From Alphaproteobacteria bacterium (GTDB lineage Bacteria > Pseudomonadota > Alphaproteobacteria > Puniceispirillales > Marisalimonadaceae), in NCBI GenBank assembly GCA_016777645.1, contig JADHRC010000029.1:1-13753 (forward strand): a stretch of 13,753 nucleotides of DNA. The letters are read 5' to 3'. Made by a program: the position numbers and the translations under genes. The notes beneath the pieces were generated by a model. It was not told where the DNA came from. It made no database searches and was given only the letters and a program-made list of their open reading frames with translations. This document shows, one piece after another, positions 6,215 through 13,231 of the stretch (its first letter is position 1; each line of letters opens with the position of its first letter).

Positions 6215-6745
6215 ATGTATAAGAATTTAATAATTATTATTTTAGGGGTAATGTGTGTAACTATGGTTAATCCAGTCAAAAAAGCTTCAGCAAACAATAG
6301 TAAGTTCATAACTATTGAAACCACTCAAGGAAAAGTCATTATAGAAACACTACCGAAAATTGCTCCAAATCACGTTAAACGTATCAAAGAATTAGTAAAA
6401 AATGGCTTTTATGACGGTATCATCTTTCATAGAGTTATTGAAGGTTTTATGGCGCAAACCGGAGACCCTGACGGGAATGGCACTGGGGGATCAGGTAAAA
6501 ATCTAAAGGCTGAATTTTCTGATTATGAATATAAATATGGCACGGTTGGCATGGCAAGATCTATGAATCCAGATAGTGGCGACAGCCAATTTTTTATATG
6601 TTTTGATGGCTGTAGTCATCTTACTGGTCAATATACTGTATGGGGACAAGTTACATCTGGTATGGATGTTGTTGAAAAACTTGCTATTGGCGAACCACCA
6701 GCCAACCCTGACAAAATGATATCTGTGAGATTAGGTAAAAAATAG
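6215..6745 (+). CDS. Peptidyl-prolyl cis-trans isomerase, cyclophilin type, exported
   Basis: Cyclophilins speed up cis-trans isomerisation of X-Pro bonds. This 176-residue form has an N-terminal signal peptide: basic start, hydrophobic core about 5-19, and A-S-A at 24-26 before the likely cleavage site. It should therefore act in the periplasm on exported proteins. Core motifs are FHRVIEGFMAQTGDPDGNGTG at 71-91, read as two adjoining blocks with catalytic R73 and Q81, then GMAR at 112-115 and QFF at 125-127. The position of the cyclosporin-contacting tryptophan of human CypA is occupied by H135, as in many bacterial forms. The gene is 60 bases after the universal stress protein gene with an AAGAAAG ribosome binding site. 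It may be read from the same promoter. Pyruvate kinase converges on it with only four bases between the stop codons. Confidence 0.95.
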   Translation: MYKNLIIIILGVMCVTMVNPVKKASANNSKFITIETTQGKVIIETLPKIAPNHVKRIKELVKNGFYDGIIFHRVIEGFMAQTGDPDGNGTGGSGKNLKAEFSDYEYKYGTVGMARSMNPDSGDSQFFICFDGCSHLTGQYTVWGQVTSGMDVVEKLAIGEPPANPDKMISVRLGKK

Positions 6746-6749
6746 TTTA

Positions 6750-8156
6750 TTATAATTCAACAACCCTTATTGAGTTTGTTGAACCAGAAACTCCAAAAGG
6801 CATCCCGGCCACTACCACAATGCTATCACCCTGCTTTGCAAGGCTTTCTTCAGAAATTATTTCTTTAGCTTCTTGGATTGCGGCTTCATATCCTTGTACC
6901 TTACTTAAAAAGGGATACGCACCCCACAAGAGTGATAATTTTCTTTTAACGGAGATTTCAGGGGTCATAACAACTAACAGCAAATTGGGTCGTTCTCTTG
7001 CCATACGGTAAGCAGTATTTCCAGAAGCTGTAAAAGCAACCACTGCACTTGCATTTACTGACTCAGCAAGGCTTACCGCTGAACGAGAAACAGCATTATA
7101 AACAAAATTTTCTGTAGATAAACTTTGTGGTCCATCACCTGGGTAACTTTTTATATGATTTTCAGCTGAACAAATAATTCTATCCATAATAGCGACTGTC
7201 TCTAGAGGAAAAGAACCAACAGCAGTTTCTGCTGAAAGCATAACAGCATCAGCACCATCAAAAACTGCAGTTGCTACATCAGAGGCTTCAGCTCTAGTTG
7301 GAGATGGTGAGTCAATCATGGATTCTAACATTTGTGTTGCAACTATAACAGGTTTCCCTGCCTGTCTACATTGCAAGATTATTCCCTTCTGAATTCCAGG
7401 AACTTCCTCAGGTGGCAACTCAACTCCAAGATCACCTCTTGCCACCATAATGCCATCGCACGCCTTGATTATTTTTGGCAATTCTTTTAATGCAGACGGT
7501 TTTTCTATTTTGGCAATAATTCCTGCTTTATTTTTAATATATTTTTTAACTTCTTGTATATCGCTTAGTTTTTGGACAAAAGATAAAGCAATCCAATCAA
7601 CTTCTTGATTAAGAATAAATTTAAGATCATCCAAATCTTTTGAGGTTAATGGATTAGTGTTTAATACAACATCCGGTAAATTTATTCCTTTATTACTTTT
7701 AATTATACCTCCAACAAGAACTTCTGTTTGTATTTTATCTTTAGAAATAGTTTTTACTTCAAACTGAAGTTTTCCGTCATCCATTAAAATTTTTGAACCT
7801 ATAGATAAACTCTCGAATATTTCTTCATGACCTAAATAAACTCTATTATAATCCCCAATTTTAGGATCTTTATCAAAAATATAATTATTTCCTTTAATAA
7901 TTTTAATATCTTCTTTTACCTTACCAATTCTAAACTTTGGCCCTTGAAGATCTGCTAGTATTGCAACATTTGCGTTAAGTTCTTTTTCAGCACCACGAAT
8001 ATAAGTTATTCTTTTTAAATGATCTCCATGATTACCGTGACTAAAATTTAGACGGAAAACATTAACCCCTGTCTTAATAAGTGATTTAATATTTTCATAA
8101 TCATTAGTTGCCGTACCGATAGTTGCAACTATTTTAGTTGATCTAAAAAACTTCAT
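6750..8156 (-). CDS. pyk: Pyruvate kinase
   Basis: Pyruvate kinase makes pyruvate and ATP from phosphoenolpyruvate and ADP, the last step of glycolysis. From the ATG at 8156 the protein has 468 residues and all domains. FRLNFSHG at 34-41 is the substrate and potassium site, and GPKFR at 72-76 comes at the start of the B domain. The catalytic AKIEKP (K216, E218) follows, then ARGDLGVE at about 239-246, TQMLESM at 274-280 and the AVMLSAETA segment from about 304. A C-terminal effector domain completes it. K74 stands where potassium-dependent enzymes have glutamate (E117 of rabbit muscle enzyme), so it is predicted to be potassium-independent. The start at 8156 gives the usual family N-terminus a few residues before TKIVATIG. 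An ATG at 8183 would add nine residues and is also possible. No strong ribosome binding site marks either. The gene is divergent from the 68-residue gene and converges on the cyclophilin gene. Confidence 0.96.
   Translation of the reverse strand: MKFFRSTKIVATIGTATNDYENIKSLIKTGVNVFRLNFSHGNHGDHLKRITYIRGAEKELNANVAILADLQGPKFRIGKVKEDIKIIKGNNYIFDKDPKIGDYNRVYLGHEEIFESLSIGSKILMDDGKLQFEVKTISKDKIQTEVLVGGIIKSNKGINLPDVVLNTNPLTSKDLDDLKFILNQEVDWIALSFVQKLSDIQEVKKYIKNKAGIIAKIEKPSALKELPKIIKACDGIMVARGDLGVELPPEEVPGIQKGIILQCRQAGKPVIVATQMLESMIDSPSPTRAEASDVATAVFDGADAVMLSAETAVGSFPLETVAIMDRIICSAENHIKSYPGDGPQSLSTENFVYNAVSRSAVSLAESVNASAVVAFTASGNTAYRMARERPNLLLVVMTPEISVKRKLSLLWGAYPFLSKVQGYEAAIQEAKEIISEESLAKQGDSIVVVAGMPFGVSGSTNSIRVVEL
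6756..6783 (-). terminator. Possible terminator hairpin at the end of pyk
   Basis: TTCAACAA (6756-6763) and TTGTTGAA (6776-6783) form a perfect 8-bp stem with a 12-base loop. The stem covers the last pyk codons. On the minus strand it is followed by an AT-rich stretch and a run of six T residues about 13 bases later, so it is an imperfect terminator. No T-run follows on the plus strand. Confidence 0.3.
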
Positions 8157-8263
8157 ATCGTTTTCACATAAATTATTTATCATATATTTAGCTTATACAT
8201 TAAATATTAAAAAAAGATTAAAATTATTTTTTAAATTTTAAAAGTCGGCAAGCAATTTGCAAA

Positions 8264-8282
8264 CTCCTACTTGTATTAGGAG
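8264..8282 (+). promoter_or_regulatory. Hairpin sequestering the ribosome binding site of the 68-residue gene
   Basis: CTCCTA (8264-8269) and TAGGAG (8277-8282) are perfect complements with a 7-base loop. The right arm is the AGGAG ribosome binding site of the gene starting at 8291. If the transcript begins upstream of 8264, the site would be paired and translation could be temperature- or factor-dependent. The stem is only six pairs, four of them with adjacent G-C support, so stability is modest. Confidence 0.4.
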
Positions 8283-8290
8283 ATTTATTT

Positions 8291-8497
8291 ATGGCGCAGA
8301 TTGTTCCCTTTCCACTAGATAAAGTAAGAAAATCAAAAAATGATAATATTTTTGAAGAAAAACATATTCTTCACATGATCAAAAATATTAGACAGAATTA
8401 TCCACCGTCATTATGGAATACTGTATATCAGCTTACAAGACATGGTCATATCAATGATTATATTTTTAACGAAACAGACAATAGCACTAGAGAATAA
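8291..8497 (+). CDS. Unrecognised 68-residue protein
   Basis: I do not recognise this protein. It is supported as a gene by a strong AGGAG seven bases before its ATG, a position divergent from pyk, and a balanced composition unlike a random AT-rich frame. It begins MAQIVPFPLDKVRKSK, a short hydrophobic stretch with two prolines followed by basic residues. It then has a mostly helical-looking middle (residues 20-36), a YPPSLW turn at 37-42 and a polar, acidic end. There is no signal peptide, membrane helix, zinc-binding cysteine or other motif; it contains no cysteine. It is predicted cytosolic. A hairpin covers its ribosome binding site. The glutathione S-transferase gene begins 66 bases downstream and could be on the same transcript. 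Confidence 0.75.
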   Translation: MAQIVPFPLDKVRKSKNDNIFEEKHILHMIKNIRQNYPPSLWNTVYQLTRHGHINDYIFNETDNSTRE

Positions 8498-8526
8498 CCC
8501 TTATCAATTTCTAAATATAAAAAAAA

Positions 8527-8563
8527 AATTTAATCTTATATAAAAAAAATCTAAGATTAAATT
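8527..8563. repeat. Perfect 12-bp inverted repeat ending at the GST start codon
   Basis: AATTTAATCTTA (8527-8538) and TAAGATTAAATT (8552-8563) are perfect reverse complements with a 13-base loop. The right arm ends directly before the ATG at 8564 and holds the only ribosome-binding-like bases (TAAGA). On the plus strand no T-run follows, so it does not look like a terminator of the gene before it. On the minus strand it is followed by eight T residues, which would make a good terminator for antisense transcripts. Confidence 0.6.
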
Positions 8564-9232
8564 ATGAAAAGTATTCCTAAATACCCAATTTTATACACAT
8601 TTAGAAGATGTCCTTATGCAATAAGGACAAGACTTGCTATAAAAGCATCACAAATTTTTGTTGAATTAAGAGAAATAGAATTAAAAAATAAACCTTATGA
8701 TTTTTTAAAAATTTCTCCTAAAGGTACTGTGCCTGTTTTGATTACCGTCTCTGGTGATATTTTAGAAGAAAGTTTAGATATCGTCTACTGGGCATTAAAA
8801 ATTAATGATCCACATCATTTACTATCACAATGTAAATTAACTCATAAAGAATTTGATGGAATCCTATCATTATTAGAAGATGAATTTAAACCCAATTTAG
8901 ATAAATACAAATACCCTAATCGATATTTAAATATAAATAAAAACTTACATAGAGATAAAAATCTAGAATTTTTACAAATGCTAGAAAATTTGCTAAAAGG
9001 AAGCCAATATATTAATTGTTCCCATTTAACCATCATTGATTATTTAATCTTTCCATTTATAAGACAATATAGGAATGTTGATGAAAAATGGTTTGATAGC
9101 TTAAATTTTCCTTTCTTAAAAAAGTGGTTATATGATTTAATGAATAGCAATGATTTTTTATCTGTGATGAAAAAATATAAAATCTGGAATTCTAGCGAAA
9201 AGCCTGTTTATACAAATTTTAATACATATTAA
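8564..9232 (+). CDS. Glutathione S-transferase family protein, cysteine type
   Basis: The 222-residue protein has an N-terminal thioredoxin-like domain and an all-helical C-terminal domain. The active-site region F-R-R-C-P-Y-A at 13-19 puts a cysteine (C16) where glutathione is bound. This is typical of omega- and beta-like or glutaredoxin-like GSTs that perform thiol transfer or dehalogenation-type reactions rather than simple conjugation. The cis-proline lies in G-T-V-P-V-L (P57), and the E-S pair that holds the glutamyl part of glutathione is at 69-70. The C-terminal domain is AT-rich and lysine-rich, and its substrate pocket cannot be interpreted. The start codon directly follows a 12-bp inverted repeat and has no clear Shine-Dalgarno. 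The thiolase gene begins 15 bases after the stop, so the two are likely cotranscribed, though a shared pathway is not evident. Confidence 0.9.
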   Translation: MKSIPKYPILYTFRRCPYAIRTRLAIKASQIFVELREIELKNKPYDFLKISPKGTVPVLITVSGDILEESLDIVYWALKINDPHHLLSQCKLTHKEFDGILSLLEDEFKPNLDKYKYPNRYLNINKNLHRDKNLEFLQMLENLLKGSQYINCSHLTIIDYLIFPFIRQYRNVDEKWFDSLNFPFLKKWLYDLMNSNDFLSVMKKYKIWNSSEKPVYTNFNTY

Positions 9233-9247
9233 CTTAGGAGAAATCAA

Positions 9248-10450
9248 ATGTCGGAAGCTTTTATTTGTGAAGGTACCAGAACACCTATTGGAAAATTTGG
9301 TGGAAGCTTATCTTCTATACGAACCGACGACCTAGCTTCAATTCCACTTATTTCTATCAAAGAAAAACTACCAAAAAGTGATTGGGATAATTTAGAAGAA
9401 GTTTTTTTTGGAAATGCAAATCAGGCAGGAGAAGATAATAGAAATATTGCAAGAATGGCTCTTCTATTGGCTGACCTTCCATATACTGTTCCTGGTATAA
9501 CTCTAAATAGGCTTTGTGCATCAGGTATGGAAGCAATTTCAAGCGCTGCTAGAATGATTAAATCAAAAGAAGCTGATTTTACTATTGCAGGGGGAGCTGA
9601 AAGTATGAGTAGAGCCCCTTTTGTTATGCCAAAAGCAAGTACACCATTTTCAAGAAACGCAGAAATTTATGACACAACAATTGGATGGAGATTTGTTAAC
9701 CCTAAAATGAAATCAAGTTTTGGTATAGATTCTATGCCAGAAACGGCTGAAAATGTTGCAGAGAAGTATCAAGTTAGCCGAGAAGATCAAGATAGAATGG
9801 CTTTGGCCAGTCAAGAAAAAGCTGCCAATGCAATATCAAATGGAAGATTTTTTAAAGAAATCACACCAGTGGAGATTCCTCAGAAAAAAGGAGAGAGCAT
9901 AATTTTTGACAAAGATGAACATCCGAGACTTACTTCTATCCAAAAACTTGCTGCTCTTGCGACTCCATTTAGGAAGGATGGCACTGTTACAGCAGGTAAT
10001 GCTAGTGGGGTTAATGATGGGGCTGCAGCAGTTGTAGTTGCTAGTGAGGAAGGTATAAAAAGAAACCATTTAAACCCTATGGCAAGAATAATTTCAGCTG
10101 CAAGTTCCGGTGTAGAACCCGCATATATGGGTATAGGACCTGTACCTGCATCTTTAAAGGCACTCAAAATTGCCGGTCTAACAATAGAAGATATGGATGT
10201 TATTGAAATAAATGAAGCTTTCGCTGCTCAAGGATTAGCTAGCTTACGCTCCTTAGGCGTAAATGATAACGATGAAAGAGTTAATCCAAATGGAGGTGCC
10301 ATTGCTCTTGGGCATCCATTAGGGATGTCAGGCACAAGATTGGTTTTAACTGCCGCCCATGAATTAATTGAACAAAATAAAAAATACGCTTTATGCACAA
10401 TGTGTGTTGGCGTTGGTCAGGGTAGTGCCATTATATTAGAAAAAGTCTAA
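9248..10450 (+). CDS. Thiolase, 3-oxoadipyl-CoA thiolase type (acetyl-CoA acyltransferase)
   Basis: This degradative thiolase splits a 3-oxoacyl-CoA with CoA to give acetyl-CoA and a shortened acyl-CoA. The 400-residue length is standard. Catalytic residues are C90 in NRLCASGMEA, H356 in GGAIALGHPLG and C386 in CVGVGQG, with NEAF at 322-325. The stretches GNANQAGEDNRNIARMALLL (55-74) and T-T-I-G-W-R-F-V-N-P (143-152) with a following DSMPETAENVA are typical of PcaF/PaaJ, the 3-oxoadipyl-CoA thiolases of aromatic degradation. The natural substrate may differ, because no other gene of the beta-ketoadipate or phenylacetate routes is nearby. A strong AGGAG lies seven bases before the ATG. The gene is 15 bases after the glutathione S-transferase gene and converges on modC with a 16-base gap. 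Confidence 0.95.
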   Translation: MSEAFICEGTRTPIGKFGGSLSSIRTDDLASIPLISIKEKLPKSDWDNLEEVFFGNANQAGEDNRNIARMALLLADLPYTVPGITLNRLCASGMEAISSAARMIKSKEADFTIAGGAESMSRAPFVMPKASTPFSRNAEIYDTTIGWRFVNPKMKSSFGIDSMPETAENVAEKYQVSREDQDRMALASQEKAANAISNGRFFKEITPVEIPQKKGESIIFDKDEHPRLTSIQKLAALATPFRKDGTVTAGNASGVNDGAAAVVVASEEGIKRNHLNPMARIISAASSGVEPAYMGIGPVPASLKALKIAGLTIEDMDVIEINEAFAAQGLASLRSLGVNDNDERVNPNGGAIALGHPLGMSGTRLVLTAAHELIEQNKKYALCTMCVGVGQGSAIILEKV

Positions 10451-10466
10451 TTTTAGTTTAACACGA

Positions 10467-11579
10467 TTAGTAGGCTTGACGATCTATAGATACAGAACTA
10501 ATGTAGGCAAAAACTTTAGAGTTCATTCTTAGCTTCATTTTCTGCAAATTATATGTTGTTATTCGAGCTCTAAGTGTTTGAAATTTTTTTCCTGATTTTT
10601 TGTTAATTAATGTTATTACCAGTTCTGTAAAGGCTGTATTTGTTTCTGTTTCTATTTTAGAAACTACTCCTTCTAATTCATTTTCAACAATAAAAAAATC
10701 TAATTTTACCGGAGATACAATTACATCTCTAGACCTTATTCTGACCCTTACTTTATTATTCTCTAATCTAGGTTTTCCAGGAACTATCAGTCTTTGACCA
10801 TTTATATCTAAAGTTGTCATATTGAATGGTTTATTAGAGCTTTTTAGAAGTCCTTCAAGAACAGAGCTCGATTCAAACTTGCCTATCAAATTTTGGAAAG
10901 AATTATTATTTAATATATCTTGTGCAGGCCCATAATCAATTTTTTTACCATTATTAATGAGAATTAAATTATCTGCTATTTGCGAAATCTCTTCAATAGA
11001 ATGAGTAATATAAAGAATAGGAATATTAAATTTTTTATTAATCATCTTCAAGAAAATTAATAATTTTGCCTTATATTTAATATCAATATCTGACATGGGT
11101 TCATCTAAAAATAAGTATTCAGATTTTGTCAAAATGGTTCTAGCTAGGGCCACCCTTAATTTTTCTCCTCCAGATAAATTTTCGGGGTGTCTATCTAATA
11201 AAGGCAATAAATCTAGATGATTTATCAATTCATTTTTAGAAATAATCTTTTGAGTTCCTACCTTGGGTTTACTTCTTCTATCCGCAAAATCAAGATTTTG
11301 TTTAATATTTAAATGTTCAAACAAAATAGGATCTTGGAACATGATTCCAAATGGTCTTTTATAAGAAGGAACTTTTATTCCATTGTCTAAAACCATTTTT
11401 TTATAAATGATTTTACTTTTCAAATTATGACTAAATCCTGCAATAGCAGAAATAATAGTGCTTTTTCCTGAACCATTAGGACCATACAAAACCGTGATGC
11501 CTTTTAAAGGAAAATTATGTTCAAAATCAATTAAAATATTTCCAATTTTTCCTTCTAGTTTAACGTATAGATTAGTCAC
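10467..11579 (-). CDS. modC: Molybdate ABC transporter ATP-binding protein
   Basis: ModC powers uptake of molybdate (or tungstate) through ModB. From the GTG at 11579 the protein has 370 residues. The ATPase motifs in order are Walker A GPNGSGKST at 33-41, the Q-loop (Q82) in FQDP, signature LSGGEKLRVALAR from 135, Walker B LFLDEP at 156-161 and the switch histidine H193 in ITHS. The D-loop reads M-S-D-I-D instead of the common LSALD. From about residue 285 a SRDV segment and a C-terminal TOBE/Mop-like domain follow, the regulatory anion-binding part of ModC. The GTG start stands seven bases after AAGGA and overlaps the modB stop by one base (TAGTG). A TTG at 11624 would add 15 residues deep inside modB and is unlikely. 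No modA lies beside it in this window. Confidence 0.9.
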   Translation of the reverse strand: MTNLYVKLEGKIGNILIDFEHNFPLKGITVLYGPNGSGKSTIISAIAGFSHNLKSKIIYKKMVLDNGIKVPSYKRPFGIMFQDPILFEHLNIKQNLDFADRRSKPKVGTQKIISKNELINHLDLLPLLDRHPENLSGGEKLRVALARTILTKSEYLFLDEPMSDIDIKYKAKLLIFLKMINKKFNIPILYITHSIEEISQIADNLILINNGKKIDYGPAQDILNNNSFQNLIGKFESSSVLEGLLKSSNKPFNMTTLDINGQRLIVPGKPRLENNKVRVRIRSRDVIVSPVKLDFFIVENELEGVVSKIETETNTAFTELVITLINKKSGKKFQTLRARITTYNLQKMKLRMNSKVFAYISSVSIDRQAY

Positions 11580-12271
11580 TATTTTATCCTTACTACACTT
11601 TTTCTGTTCGAATAGAACAAACAAATTAGAATAATGAAGGATAGAATTAACATGCCAGCCGCTAGAAAATGTGCTTTTCCAAATGATAATTGTTCAACGT
11701 GGTCATAAATTGAAATGGCTATTACTTTAGTTTTACCATGTATACCTCCCCCTACCATCAAAACAATACCAAATTCTCCCATTGTATGAGCAAATGATAT
11801 AATGAATGATGTTAGAAAACCTCTTTTGGATAAAGGAATGATAACATTTTTAAAAGTATCTAGTGAGTTTGCTCCTAGAGTATTAGCTGTTTTAATAGTA
11901 TCTTTACCAATTCTTTCAAATGATGATTGAAGAGGTTGAACCCAAAAAGGCAATGAATATATTACAGATGCTAAAACCAAGCCATAAAATGAAAAAATAA
12001 GTTGTTCGCCTGTTAACATAATAAAAAAATTACCTAAATATGTGTCAGGGCTAAAAATAATTATTAGATAAAATCCTATTACGGTTGGTGGCAAAACTAG
12101 TGGCAATGTAACCACTGCCTCTAAAAAAGACTTTGATGCTTTTGATTTAAAGGCAAGATAATATGCTAAGGGGGTGCCTATTAATCCCAAAAAAAAGCAA
12201 GTAATAAGGGCTAACTTAAGTGATATAAAGATAGCAGAAATATCTGAACTAAAGAGATTATAGATTTCCAT
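11579..12271 (-). CDS. modB: Molybdate ABC transporter permease
   Basis: ModB is the inner-membrane channel for molybdate. The 230-residue length and about five to six hydrophobic helices are typical. Family signatures are LPLVLPPTVIGFYL near 56-69, the EAA-type loop KTANTLGANSLDTFKNVIIP at about 127-146 that contacts the ATPase, and the ModB hallmark MGEFGIVLMVGGGIHGKT near 164-181. The ATG at 12271 has no obvious Shine-Dalgarno. The upstream 72 bases are shared with the divergent alpha/beta hydrolase gene and hold no modA. The gene overlaps modC by one base (TAGTG). A periplasmic molybdate-binding protein must come from elsewhere in the genome if the transporter works in the usual way. Related sulfate or tungstate permeases are alternatives, but the GEFG segment favours molybdate or tungstate. 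Confidence 0.92.
   Translation of the reverse strand: MEIYNLFSSDISAIFISLKLALITCFFLGLIGTPLAYYLAFKSKASKSFLEAVVTLPLVLPPTVIGFYLIIIFSPDTYLGNFFIMLTGEQLIFSFYGLVLASVIYSLPFWVQPLQSSFERIGKDTIKTANTLGANSLDTFKNVIIPLSKRGFLTSFIISFAHTMGEFGIVLMVGGGIHGKTKVIAISIYDHVEQLSFGKAHFLAAGMLILSFIILICLFYSNRKSVVRIK
11587..11591 (-). promoter_or_regulatory. Ribosome binding site deciding the modC GTG start
   Basis: AAGGA on the minus strand (11591-11587) lies inside the last codons of modB and seven bases before the GTG at 11579. It fixes the modC start and implies translational coupling to modB. Confidence 0.65.
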
Positions 12272-12343
12272 ATTTAAGCCAATTGTGTTTGGTAAAATTT
12301 TTAAACTATTATATGTTTATCAAGTTATACCTAGGAGAAGTAA

Positions 12344-13231
12344 ATGTCATTTATAAAAACTGATGATAATGTAAAGTTATATTATGAAACAACTGGCAAA
12401 GGCGAGCCAATAATTTTTGTTCATGAGTTTGCAGGTGATTTTAGAAGTTGGGCACCACAAGTAAACTATTTTTCTAGATATAACCAATGTATTACTTTCT
12501 GTGCTAGAGGATATTATCCGTCTGATGTTCCTGAAAATGAAAATAAATACAGCCAAGAAAGAGCTTGGCGAGACATTATTAGTGTAATGGATAATTTAGA
12601 AATCGAAAAAGCTCATATTGTTGGATTATCAATGGGTGGTTTTGCAACTCTTCATTTAGGCATCAATGCACCTAATAGGGTTTTAAGTCTAGTTATTGCT
12701 GGATGTGGCTACGGAGCAATTCCGATTGATAAAATCAATTTTAACAAAGAAGCAGACTTTTCTAATGTGTCTTTAGAGACAGCTCAAAATATTATAAATC
12801 AAGGTATGGAAAAAATTGGATCTGAGTATGCTTTAGGCCCTTCAAGAGTACAATTTCAAAATAAAGACCCTATTGGGTGGAAATTATTTCGTGATCAGCT
12901 AGTTGAACACAATCCTATTGGCTCAGCTAATACACTTCTTGGTGTTCAAAACAAAAGACCAAATTTATATGCGATTGAAAAAGATATTAGTACTATTAAC
13001 TCACCAACATTAATTATTAATGGGGACGAAGATGATATGTGTTTAGAAGTAGGTTTATTTCTAAAAAGAACAATCCATACATCTGGTTTGTTAATTGTTC
13101 CAAAAACTGGACATACCATTAATTTGGAAGAGCCCTCAATATTTAATAATCATTTATTAGAATTTTATTCACGCATAAACGCATCTACTTGGAACAAACG
13201 TGATGAAAGAGCCCATATAATTAAAGTTTAA
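12344..13231 (+). CDS. Alpha/beta-fold hydrolase
   Basis: The 295-residue cytosolic protein is a single alpha/beta hydrolase domain. The nucleophile elbow is G-L-S-M-G-G at 94-99 with S96 as nucleophile. The acid is probably D228 or D230 in NGDEDDMC, and the histidine is H257 in KTGH. The oxyanion-hole region reads V-H-E-F-A-G-D at 26-32, and a CARGYYPSDVP segment lies at 53-63; both are typical of a common alphaproteobacterial subgroup. General similarity to 3-oxoadipate enol-lactonases and related esterases is visible, but the substrate cannot be named. A strong AGGAG lies six bases before the ATG. The gene is divergent from modB across 72 bases and its stop codon overlaps that of yajQ by four bases. 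Confidence 0.93.
   Translation: MSFIKTDDNVKLYYETTGKGEPIIFVHEFAGDFRSWAPQVNYFSRYNQCITFCARGYYPSDVPENENKYSQERAWRDIISVMDNLEIEKAHIVGLSMGGFATLHLGINAPNRVLSLVIAGCGYGAIPIDKINFNKEADFSNVSLETAQNIINQGMEKIGSEYALGPSRVQFQNKDPIGWKLFRDQLVEHNPIGSANTLLGVQNKRPNLYAIEKDISTINSPTLIINGDEDDMCLEVGLFLKRTIHTSGLLIVPKTGHTINLEEPSIFNNHLLEFYSRINASTWNKRDERAHIIKV

Noticed and set aside
8527..8563. Intrinsic terminator of the 68-residue gene on the plus strand
   Set aside because: No T-run follows the right arm; the ATG of the next gene follows at once.
9357..10167. Several open frames on the minus strand inside the thiolase gene
   Set aside because: They lack ribosome binding sites and recognisable domains and are explained by the codon pattern of the thiolase on the other strand.
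12272..12343. Divergent promoters for modB and the hydrolase
   Set aside because: Several AT-rich -10-like hexamers occur but none has a convincing partner at the right distance, so no promoter is called.
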